DNA from: Atriophallophorus winterbourni
Lineage: Eukaryota; Platyhelminthes; Trematoda; Plagiorchiida; Microphallidae
DNA length: 64,000 nt
Reading direction: 5' to 3'
NCBI GenBank assembly: GCA_013407085.1
Contig: JACCGJ010013513.1
Span: 1-64,000 of the forward strand
The notes under the pieces are model-generated. The model made no database searches. It was not told the DNA's origin and saw only the letters and a list, made by a program, of their open reading frames with translations. The translations under genes were made by a program, and so were the position numbers. Positions 42,701 through 54,700 of the stretch are shown in pieces; position 1 is the stretch's first letter, and each line of letters starts with the position of its first letter.

Positions 42701-45700
42701 CTTCTTGAAACCCCTTATGCCCTTCAAGCTAGCTGCATTGAACGTCAGGACCTTGAGACAAGCAGGACAACAGGCTGGATTAACTCGTACACTAGAAACG
42801 ATGAGAGTAGACATCTGCTGTCTATCAGAAACGAGCTTACGCTACTCTAGTAATGTGATAAACCTATGCTCACCGAATAATACCGGCGTCAAGTTCCGTT
42901 TGCGTGTATCTGGTGATGAAGAGGCCCAGGCAGCGGGACTTGCAGGAGTTGGTATTGCCCTGAGCTCACGCGCCGAGGCAGCCTTGATTGACTGGTTACC
43001 TGTCAATAGCCGTTTGTGCGCCGTCCGACTTGGTGGCTCATGCAAAATCAGTCAACACAGGCAGAACACTCGTGCTCTTTTCGTCATCGCAGCCTACGCC
43101 CCCACTGACTGCAGTGCTGATTTAGCGAAAGACGAATTCTACCGAAGTCTAGACGAATTACTGCGTAAAGCGCGAAAGTCGGATATTGTCATCCTGGCTG
43201 GCGATCTTAATGCCCGAGTTGGCCGCCTCTCACAAAGTGAACGACACCTCGGTGGTCCATATGGTCTCGATTGCGTCCGATCAGACAACGGTGAACGCCT
43301 GTTGAGTCTATGTGCTGAGCACCGCCTATTTCTCAGCAGCGTCAACTTCCGACATTCCAAACAACGGTCAGCAACATGGAGATCCCCCTCGACAGGACTC
43401 TGGACACAAATTGATCACATTGCGATCAGTTATCGATGGCGTTCCAGTGTGCAAGACTGCAGATCATATTGGTCGACCTGCCTATCATCAGACCACGCGT
43501 TAGTCTGTGCAAACCTAACTATGCGTTTCAGCGGATCGCGTAAGAAAAATATCACGAGGCTGGATACGCTTAAACTATCAGATAGATCAGTGGCAGAGAA
43601 CTATCTAACGGCCCTATCTAATGCACTCGGACCCCATCCCGATAATATTGAGGAGCATTGGGCTCAAATCCAAAGCGCAATGTATCATGCTGGCCTGGAA
43701 AGCTGTGGAACATCCAAGCGAACAGGTTCCAACTGGATATCTGCTGCTACAGCCAAATTAATTGACCAACAGCGTTCCTTACCTTCCGGGGGAAAGATAT
43801 GATGAACAGCGCAGGCAAATTCGTCACCAGTTGAAGACCAGTCTCAAAACGGACCGAGAATCATGGTGGGAAGAGCGGGCAGGCGAGATGGAAGCAGCCC
43901 AAGCAGTTGGCAACACCCGCAAATTGTTCCAGCTTATACGCTCCACGGGACCCCGAATGCCCAGCGTGAGCGAACTCATCACGGAAGCAGATGGGTCGTT
44001 GATTACCAACAGAGAAAGGCGAATGGACCGCTGGAGGGAACATTTCGCTGGCCAATTCAATCAACCGCGACCACTCTCTGTTGCTCAGCCAAGTGGCTCC
44101 ACCACTCAGTGGCCGGCCCCACAGGGACCACCTACAGAGGCAGAAATTCGCTCACACATAATGAAGCTTAGACGACGCAAGGCCCCTGGTTTAGACGAGC
44201 TACCAGCCGAACTATTCGTTGAAGGTGTCGACGTTTTGTGCAGTGAGCTGTCAGTGCTCTTCGGAAAGATCTGGAACGAGGAAACCATACCCAGCGCGTG
44301 GGGAGCGTCAGCCATCGTCCCAGTATTCAAGAAAGGGTCGAGGAAAGAGTGCGGTAATCACAGGGGTATAAGTCTCATACCGGTGGTTTCTAAACTGTTT
44401 GCATCAATCATCCTGACCAGGCTTAACAGCTACCGAGAAGCAGAGTATCGAGAAGAACAGGCTGGTTTCAGAGGAGGACGCGGGTGTGTGGACCAAATCT
44501 TCACGCTCCGCCAAATTTTGGAGCAACGTTACCAATACGCACGTCCAACAATTATCGTCTTTCTTGACATACGAGCAGCCTTTGATTCCATTGACAGAAC
44601 CGCTCTCTGGGACTGTCTCATTCGCCATGGTGTCCCACCGAAGTACGTAATCCTGCTCAAGAAGCTGTACTGCCACACCACCGGCAGAGTCAAAGCCTAC
44701 AGTGATTTATCCAAGCAGTTTACCATTTCCAGTGGGGTTCGTCAAGGATGTCCGATCTCCCCATTCGTATTCAACTTTGCGATTGACGATGTCATGCAGG
44801 CAGCAACAGCTCAGCTACCGAATTTTGGGATCGACCTGCTCCCCGGTCGACGAGTTATGGATCTGGACTATGCTGACGAGAGTGCTCACCTCGGAGAGGA
44901 TGCTTGCGCCATACAAAGCGATTTGAATCTACACGTTGATCAGTTGTCGCTGTATGGGTTACATTTCTCTCCGTCAAAATGCAAAGTGTTCCTACAAGAT
45001 TGGACAGGCCCAACCGTTGATTTGACGATCGAAGACCATAAACTGGAAGTGACTAACAGATTCACCTATCTAGGGAGCTGCATCACCACTGGAGGCGATA
45101 TCGAAGCTAAAATCACAACACGGATTGCAAGAGCACATCACGCTTTAGCTGGGCTACGGCATCGGTGGCGCCGACGCTTGAAGGGTAGAGTGTACTAGGA
45201 CACCGTACGAGCAGTTCTACTCTATGGCTGCGAGACGTGGACGCTGCGTCAAGCCGATAGTCAACGATTATCGACTAAGCTGGCAACACAGAGTCATTAA
45301 TGATGACGTCAGGAGGGCAGTCCTCGGCTATCACTCTGTGCCACTCTCCGATCATATATCCATGTGCCAGCTGAGATGGCTGGGGCACGTTCTCCGTATG
45401 GATGAGCGACGCCTTCCTCGCCTAGCTCTTTTTGCTCTCGCTGGACCTGATTGGAAACGTCGCCGTGGCGGACAAAGGAATACCTGGCGGAAGACCCTCA
45501 AGCGTCTAACAGCCCCACTAGCCATCGTGGGAACATCGCGCTTACCCGGGTGGGGTCCGACGGACCGTGAAGATATGTGGCTGATAACACTTAGTGTGAT
45601 GTCAAAAGAAAGAAACGAGTGGCAAGAATCCTGTCGTGCTTGTGTTCCCGTTTATCAGTGACCCTCCCTCTTTTCTTTCTCCAAAAAAAGACAAAAAAGA

Positions 45701-48700
45701 TCAAAAACGGCATGTGTAAACATTAATAATTCCCCCTTTTTTGTTTCATCATGTACCCTCTTCATGGTATACTTGTTCGCACATCATCTGTAAAGACTTG
45801 TGTAATAATAATATAATAATAACTATCATTTTACCCGGAAATCGCATTACCTGAAAATTGTCAAGAGGATAGTTTAGTCTTCTTTCATAGTCTATTGTCA
45901 TTGTCTATTGTCAGTGGAATACGATCTTCGTTTGTTTGATACTAGCTGACTACTCGTGGTTAACTTGATGTAAATTTAATTTAAGATTTCTATTCGTGAT
46001 TCTTGAATTCAAATATGATATTACCCTTCTACAACAATAATGGCTTCAACTCTGTTTAGCAGCGCTCTGCAATTTCACATCTCCCGAAAAGTGCTCCGTT
46101 CATATACTTTCCCAAGTATTTAAAGTCGCCTTCTTAGATGCTCTTCAGTTCAAACCACGTGCGGTTATATGTCGTATATGCTGATTTGGTCAGTGTTGAT
46201 TATTTTTGTCATCTTCGTTACGTCCATGTCGACCGTCATTGCAGATCAAAAGCGCACGTTTATTCCACATTCAACGCCATCCACAATTGGTCCTCCCTCA
46301 AAGTTCACCGCGCTGAGCAGTACTCGCTCGATCAGCGGAGTTTGCAGGTTGTCGGCGTGATGATTATCTAGCAGCCCAGCGACACACCCGCTCTTCCGCT
46401 GTTTCAAAGCAAACTCAACACTATGATTCCAAAAAATGGTCTTTTACGAACGTTTACCCTTCTACATCTATGACCAAAGCTAGTGTTAGTGATGCTGTCT
46501 CAGTAAACCAACTGTAGAGAAAACGTCTGCAGTTGTTACTTTGTGCTTTTACGATGTTTTCATGATGCGACGACGCTCCGTAAATGAAAAGCATTAAGCT
46601 TCCGTCCGTGTCCTGTGTGGATTGTCTATTGTTGTCACGCAAGCTTGTGGTTGTCTTGGGCACAAGATTTCAAACGGTACATGATGAGAGTTGCTCCGAG
46701 AAATCGTATAATAATCTTCAGTGTATAGTGTCAACAATAAGTTTACCGAGATTCGTGAACTTAGCCATGTTTCAAACTGATAATTTTTAGGGGCTGATGG
46801 TCGGAGGCTATAAGTCGCCTTTTCCATAACTTTTCTCTTGTTCATACTGATTGTCAGCCCAAGGTACTTGCATGTTGACGAGTAACAGTTGCACAGTCAA
46901 TGACTGCAGTTTTGCTTAGATAACGTCTTGCTATCTAGGTTGGAACAGATATGACTGAAAGTAAAAACGACCATGGCTTACCGTAGACTAGCTAATTTTG
47001 TACATCTTTTTGTATGTAGCCCATGTGCAGTCTATGACTGTGCGGCACTTTGCCTAGATCAAGCTTGTGCTTTCATACATACATGCATACATGTAGCACA
47101 TGTAGCATGCATGTAGCTTCGGATATACTTAAAAATGATCGATCCACATTTCTTATTCGGTGGTTTGTTGTGATCCGTGGAGCTGTTATTTTTTCGATCA
47201 CTCAATGTTGCGTGCGGTTACTTATTCTTGTTTATGATCGTGTAATTTCGGTGCTCTAATGGCTAGTGTCATAGCTGACCTCAAAATGCACCAGCCGCAT
47301 CCTCGTGACACGTGTGGAGCAGACTGAGAACGCGTCCAAAGTTTTCACTCAGTGGCCCATGTCGACCAGATGAGCCAGGATCAACGTGTACAGGTTGCTA
47401 GTAGTAATTTGTTCAACAAACTTGCCCGATGTCCAGCTATCCGCCTCAATAATTTCTGCGCCATACACCGAATATATCCAATTTCAACATGGCTTGACCC
47501 GGAAATCCATATGGAATGCGATCAATGCCACCGGATCAGGCTCTCGTCGTTTGCTAATCCTATCTCCACGATACTATCAGTGACGTTTTATATTTCTTAA
47601 GTTTTCGGGTTATTTTGTCGGTTCCGATAACTCAATCATCGACGTTGCTCTTATCACAGCTTTTGGAATCTTGCAATCAACCCTCAGCCGATATGTTCGG
47701 ACTGCTTGGTCGCATATACAAAGACCGCTATTTGAAATCAAAGTATCAGAATACATCTGCTCTACGATCTGCGATCGAGGCTTACCGATCCGGATTGAAG
47801 AGAGATCCAACAAATTATTACCTGGGGATTAACTTGCTGACCCTGATGCATTGCGATCAGCGAAAGTTGTTCGTCGATCAGGAAGCCACGGTTATTTGTA
47901 AGTGTTGCTCTATGTTGCTACGTGATATCAGTTCATGTTGAAAACGGTCATTGTTCACATCTGACGTTCCTTAAGTTGTCTGCTTTTGTACTTCTATAAC
48001 AGTGGTTCTCAACCACTGTGCCGGGGCACGTTAGTGTTCCCCAAAAAGATAATAGATGGAAGAGATTCGATTTCATGTTGTCTGATGAAGACATTTCATT
48101 TGTTAAACGTAAGACAGCACGCTGAATGTTGAATTTAAAATTGCGAAATTTCTTGAACGTAAACTAATTTGTAAGCGTTGTTATGCTTTATATCAGTGGT
48201 TCACAATCACTGGCCCGCGAAAAGTTAAAGAGCTCAATAGTGTGCCGTGATGCAGAAGAGGTTGAGAACCACTGTTCTATAATATCGATTATTTATTTCC
48301 ACCTTACCACTCAGTCGATTTGTGTTCATTAAATTTGCAGTTTTGAAAACTTATAGCTCAGGTAACGGATTGTAGTTCATAGTTGTTCTGATTGCGGACA
48401 TTTCGTCATCAAACTAGATGACATCATCGGCGAAACTTCTTTCGAGAAGGTCCCGAATTCAATTGGGAAAGGGCAGAAATCATCGCCATCGACACGTCAC
48501 GTTCGAGAGTTCCTCGAAGCGTGGTATTCGACATCACAATCAATCAATGAACACATCCAAGTGGATGGGATCTACGGACCAATGAGAACACGCCAACGAG
48601 GACATGCGTAGATTCTAGCCAATCACAGTAGATGAGGTCGAAACGCAGCAGATAAATTCGACTTATGCCCACCGCCCAGTTGCTTCTAAAGAAGTTTCGC

Positions 48701-51700
48701 AGATGATGTCATCTAGTTTGATGACGAAACGTCCGCAATCAATCACACCAGCTCGGAGAACAACTATGAACTACAATTAAATTTGCATTTTATGGTAACA
48801 GCTGTTTTACTTCTGATCAAATCAATTTTTCAGCCATGCTTGGTGCTGAGAAAGATGAACGGGCACGCATGGTGGTGTTAATACACTTTTGAAATTCTGC
48901 ATTCATATTTCGAGTTGTCTGTCTAATGCTGGAAGGCCAACAATCGCTCGGCACCAGACAATAACGAATACTTCGCTTTGGGATTTAAAGCGAAGCGAAG
49001 CGAATATTGTTGAATATTCGCTTCGCTTCGCCATTGCGAAGTGCACTTCGGATATTCGCTTTGATACTATTCGCCATTGCGAAGGGCAGTTAGGGCACTT
49101 CGAAAATTCGCTTCGCACTTCGCTTCGCTCCAAAAAAGTGACATTCGTTATTGTCTGATACATACACACATACATACATAAATACAAGCATACATACATG
49201 CATACATACATACATACACATACATACAAACATACAGGCATACATACAGACATACATACAGACATACATACATACATACGTACATACATACATACATACC
49301 AGACAATAACGAATACTTCGCTTTGGGAGTTAAAGCGAAGTTGCGAAGTGCACTTCGGATATTCACTTTGATACTATTCGCCATTGCGAAGGGCAGTTAG
49401 GGCACTTCGAAAATTCGCTTCGCTCCAAAAAAGTGACATTCGTTATTGTCTGCTCGGCACCCATATTGTCTATCCATTTCCCCCATACACAATTTAATCT
49501 CTTTGCACTCTACGTTTATTTTTGTTTTCCACCGTCAAAATTAGCTTTACCTAGGGCTTGCCAAAGTTCCGTAATTAAGAAAATAAGGAATCACAAGCCA
49601 AAAACTGCCAGTGTGCTAGGCTACTATCAGCTTGTCCAAGCCAGGACAGATATAAGAAAGTGAACATTGTCGTGAGGCTTCAGCGTGTTTCCGCCAGCAG
49701 TGAGCTGCTGGCGACAATCAATTTCCCCCAGTGTTGGCTGCATATTATACCAGTACTGCACGACTGCGCATCCGTGCAATCCACGCAGTACTGCACTAGC
49801 TAGTCCAGCTACGATATCCATATCGCAAATGCGCTCCGATATTTGTCTACTCGAGGCGCTTTTCACTTTAGAGATCTATCCAGCGTCTTTATTGACATTT
49901 TACTAGATAATGCAATGAACCATCAGATTGGCCGGAAGGGGGATATTTCGTCTATCAGGGATTACTGGGATTTGGCCACGCTTTTTGAACTCAGTGTCCT
50001 GTCGAAGAATTATTCTGGTGCCGTTAAAGTGCTACGACGAATGATCAGCCTCGACCCTCCTGCGTTGTACGTGCCATAAACATTATTGTGGATGTTTTCA
50101 CATTATACGGTCGTTTTCATATTTGACCGAGTATTTACGCAATGTTTTACACTGAAAGTTTAATTTTCCTATAGAAAATATCTCATTAAATTACGATGCA
50201 AATCACTATTGTATTCAATGCTTATAAAAAGTGATACCCTGTTGAGCATAACGTGAGACGAGAAGAAGAAGAATACTCTCGCTTGTGATTAGTTGAATAA
50301 TTGGAGGCATCGAGAAACGGGGGCGGATACCCCCGATTGCTTCAGTCTGCAATATCCAACACCTTGGAGGCGAAGCCGATTAAACGTTATTCGCCAACAA
50401 GTAGCGTCGCTTGCGATGCTCGGTTGAGCATTTACGACAGAATTTTAACTGGCCAGCTGCAGACAACCAATTTGATTTTACTTCGTGGTTCGAAAACTTG
50501 TCGGTTGATCTGACACGAAATAGAAATCAGTTGTCGTGTAGATTTGCTGAAAAAATATGCTTCTTTCAGATGGGGAAAGAATATAATCGGTTGTTTTAGT
50601 CGTAGTCGTTTTTGATTGTGATGTACATCCATGGTCGAAATCGACCGAAGAAGGCCAACAACAGTCGTTTTTGAGTGCCTTATCTTTCGTATGAAATCAC
50701 ATCAATCGCAGCAGAATTCCGTCCTGATAAAGATTTGTTTGATCACATATTCACGCCCTAGAACATAGGGCATAGGCAGCTGAAAACCCTTACTAGTAGC
50801 CTTTCCAAAGTCGGCACAGCACGTCTTCCAGGCTGGGGTACCCGTGATCAGATATCGCAATGGTTGGTTACGCATTAGGATTTGTCCCGAAACCGCGTTC
50901 AATGGCGGTCTTGCACTAAGCGTCTTGTAGTGTTTCCTTAACCTTGTATGTTGTCAAGCGGAGTGACGGGAAAAGCTTGTTTTGATGCTTGGCAGTGAAC
51001 GTCGCAAGAAGCTGTCATGCTGATGTCGCTCTACTCGTTCACGAAACTTGTTTGAATGCATGCTCTATTTGAGGTGTAGTTACCTCATCCCAGTTTGTTT
51101 GTGCTTACTTTTCTATACAATCCGTAGCTATTTAAGTCCCACCCTTCCCCATCTTTTAGGATTTTAGTTTTTCACGGTATATACTCCTGCTGTAATACTA
51201 TCTTTGTTGATGAGGATAATGATTATTAACATTCAGTGGTATTGTGATTGTTTCTTACAGAACAGATAAGTTCTCAAGCACCTATCCCCATTCTTTTATA
51301 CACGTTAATTTGCACCTTAGCAAACGAAATAGTTTTCTGAGCTTCCTAGACAACTTTGGACACGCGAGTTAACATTTCTCCTTTTTGGGAATCCGCTTTG
51401 ATTATCGCGACATTGTACTTTATCATATCTTTCCCAGGCAACTTCATTCAACCTATCGAAATATCAAACTAATTTGCCACTTCCACGAACCCTGCCCTAG
51501 TGATCGTCAAACGCGTAAAACACGCGAGGTAAGTATAATCGATGGATATTAGTTTGCTACATCTGGCGAATGGCTTATCTTAGACCGGATAGGTGAATCA
51601 CCGTCAGCTCTCATTGGTCAAGACCTCTGTTTACGGCATATCTATGTACATAATGTATGATTTTGGTGTTTATTATTGGTGTTTTTTGTTACGCTCACGC

Positions 51701-54700
51701 TAACTGTTGTCCTTTTCTGTACTCATAGCCCAGGTATCAGACGCGTTTTTCAAATCGATGGCCACAACTCAGTTATTCTAAGGATTGTGTAATTTTCTTA
51801 CCGGAAAGACGATTAAATGCATGTTGTTGTCTGAAATGAAAGTGAACAACTAATGAATAAACTATGAAGGTTGTTACGTAACCATCGATCGGAACGAGCT
51901 ATGCAAATTCTCTACTTAGATGATCGTTTGAAGCTAGACTAGTAAGGAAGGCCTTAATGAAGCTATGTTGCTTAGGCGACTCCCTTAATTCACAACACTT
52001 TTTACTTGTTTACATTTGTCAGAAGTACAGGCGCCTCATTTCGGTTTGTATTCACCCTATTCTAATCATAAAGCAACTCACCATTTCTTCGCAAAAGCTA
52101 TTTTGCTTGATGTTCGAACCGATCGAAAATACACATTTATAAGTGGAAAGTTTGCAATAAATCGGTCAAAGTAGTACCAAACAATCTTGATCTTGCCTGT
52201 CTTTCCTAAGCAACATGGGATGATCAGTTAGATGCAATTGAAACTAACAATTCGTTGGACAAAGCTTCTGCGTCAGAAGCGAAGCGTTACAATGAAACTG
52301 CTCTTATCGAATCGTTATTTTTCTTTTCGTAATTTCGCCAAATTTTACGGCAATTAAGCATGCATTGGATTTAGGATGGATGTACATCACATCCACACGA
52401 TAGTTTTATACTCAACCGTTTTTCAACTTCCAAGAAATGTGATCCATGACCTGCTGTTTGTCAACAATGCCAATGTTGCTCACTCCCAAAACACCTGCAG
52501 TCGCCAATGGACTGATTTTCCTCGGCGTGCAAAGACTATGAGTTGACAATCAGCATGAACAAGATGAAACTCCTTCGTCAAGGGACTGTATCGCATCCCA
52601 GCATTGGTGTTGAATGCTGTTAACTTGAACCAACTATTGCTGAAATGCCTTCTAAAGCTGGTTCACAAAGCATTTTCGCACTACTTCGACAGCGCTGCAC
52701 ACGCTTGCTGGGTCATATTTACAGAATAGAAAGAAATCCGGAACTTGGCCATTAAGCAGACCGCAGTTGCGGTACAAAAACGTTTGCATTGACCTTATGA
52801 GTTGGAAAGAACTTGCTCTTGATCGCTCACTTTGGAAGCACTGCGTCATTTGCTCGCTGGTTAGGAGCAGATACTGCTGAACGTAGATCACATTGACAAC
52901 GGGCAACTGGCGCCGATCGATCGAGTACTGCCTATTGCTGTGAGCGCTGCGGGAGAGATTGCCACTCCCGAATCAGATTGTTTAGCCTTAGATAATGAAA
53001 CCATCGTGGTGTACATCCATGGTCGACATCCACCGAAGGACGTCGACAACATTGCCACACCACCACAATTCCTTGCTTGACATTTACGATCGATTGAATG
53101 CTCACACTGTTTCAAAAGATCCGAAAATTTCGGACAACTTGCTTATTCCTGGCAAGCACACGAAACTCGATCTGATTACACATTTACTGTGTTGTTTTGC
53201 TGAGTATGAAACATTTTTTATTATTGTTACCGTCCTCGAACCTGCCGATCGTATAATCGGTGCCTTGTTTCTTTCTTTCAGCTATTCAACTGTTGGATGG
53301 AATTCCTTTCCAGCGTGGATTATCCAGTTGACAGTGAATTGACCAATAAAGGTCCGTGTTTCGTGGTCGACCAATTTAGTGATTCAAAACACTTTCTGTT
53401 GTTTGCTTCGAATTTAACATTTTTACCGATAACACACACAAGCTTCGTGTAAGAGACTGTCTGCTGTCTCTTCGAATTTTGTTTTCGTTCGTTGAACCAG
53501 AGTGTTTTTGCAAGACCAGCCAGTCTAGGTTAACGTTTCGTTCGTGAACACGAATAAAGTCATTCTTCTTCTTCTTCATTCATCAATTCCCTTAGGAATG
53601 GGTTAATCGTCTCACGTTTCTAAGTAATGACTCGTACAATAACTCATTTTGTAGCATGTGGTATTCCGAAATCCCTAGCTCGTGTAGCGCTGAAATCGAC
53701 TTACATGGAGAAATCGAGAATAATTGAGGTGGTTATTAAGCGTGGAAAAATGGCACTTTACGCAGCTTGCATATCAGCCATATGCTCACGAATACCAGTG
53801 AATTTCCATCGCTGTGATTATACCTTTAACGCCATCAGCAATAACTTCGCGTGATTTCCACTTGACTTGTATACGCGTTACATTTGCAATCATTTTAACT
53901 GATTCTCTTGTATCAGGCAAGCCACAATACAAAACGGAATATCCTGTTCTATTCATGGAAGCTCCTTCGGGCGAGTGGGAGCCTGCATTTATCCAGCTGC
54001 ATTTTAAATCGGAACCGAAGTTTCTTCACATCTCGTTCCTTGCTCGCGAGAAAGCTTCCCCTGACAAGTACGAGCCAGAGTCGTTGGAGAACTATCTGCC
54101 GTCAAACACGGCTCTGAAACTGGTCACGGATCACATCAAGGGTATCGGGTATGTTTCCCTGATATTCACTCCATTTCGATTGTATCCGTGTCACGTTGAC
54201 GGGCTTGATATGACCGCAAGCCGAAGTCAGTGGGGTCGATGGGCGTGTATGGTACATTATTGTGTCACTAACTAGAAGCTTCCGTTAAAACATGACATTG
54301 TTCTCCCGACTATCTGATCTTCCTTTATTCAAACCATTAATCTGGAATTCCTCATCTGCATGTTGCTTCGCAATCTGCCTTCGTGTGAGTTGGCACTGTG
54401 TTCATAATTAGATTTTGTCTAACGTTCCCCCACTGCTTCAAGTCACACAGAACCTGAACGTAGCTCCTTTACGTGATAAGGGCAAGCACCACACACACAC
54501 ATCGGTCATAGGCTGTACGGGCCATGGAACGAGCAACTCACATTCTTAATGACTACGTGCCGAATCAGATTTCCAGCGTACAATTAATATGGCACGTGAA
54601 AGGTCGTAAGCTGTCCGTTTTGAATTCTCGCATCCATTGTGTGCTTTACCATAGTTCACAAAGTTTTGACAGGAGCCAATCTACCGCAGTGGGACACGTT

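Larger units (their letters stand above)
38690..45835. repeat. Inverted repeat ~7.1 kb formed by two RTE copies
   Basis: Positions p and q with p+q of about 84560 are reverse complements over nearly the whole interval. Both arms include coding sequence, 3' UTR and TAA-type tail. The centre (about 42140-42420) is where the 5' UTRs differ. In a kinase-gene transcript this would fold into a very long intronic hairpin. Confidence 0.9.
42279..45835 (+). mobile_element. RTE-like LINE copy 2 (right arm of inverted pair)
   Basis: Plus-strand element head-to-head with copy 1, nearly identical in sequence to it from about 42440 to the TAA-rich tail at 45806-45830. Coding blocks: 42519-43802 (endonuclease), 43762-45198 (RT), 45224-45661 (tail). 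The catalytic YADD is changed to YADE at about 44875 and an in-frame stop truncates the RT at 45198. Its 5' UTR (42279-42440) has an extra segment of about 120 bp between two CTGCCTTGCGG-type repeats that copy 1 lacks. Confidence 0.92.
48345..48790 (+). mobile_element. Penelope-like element remnant with inverted hammerhead ends
   Basis: The plus-strand centre encodes [16 protein letters not shown] and, after a frameshift, [20 protein letters not shown] and DGIYGPMR, the end of a Penelope GIY-YIG protein. On its right (48701-48735) is a plus-strand hammerhead motif with a terminal GAACAACTATGAACTACAAT block. On its left (48397-48431) the same motif lies inverted. Inverted or partial terminal repeats are known for Penelope-like elements. 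Confidence 0.85.

Noticed and set aside
48903..49384. Tyr/Met/Cys/Val-rich open frames (YVCMYVCM pattern)
   Set aside because: Translation of a CATA microsatellite within the MITE.
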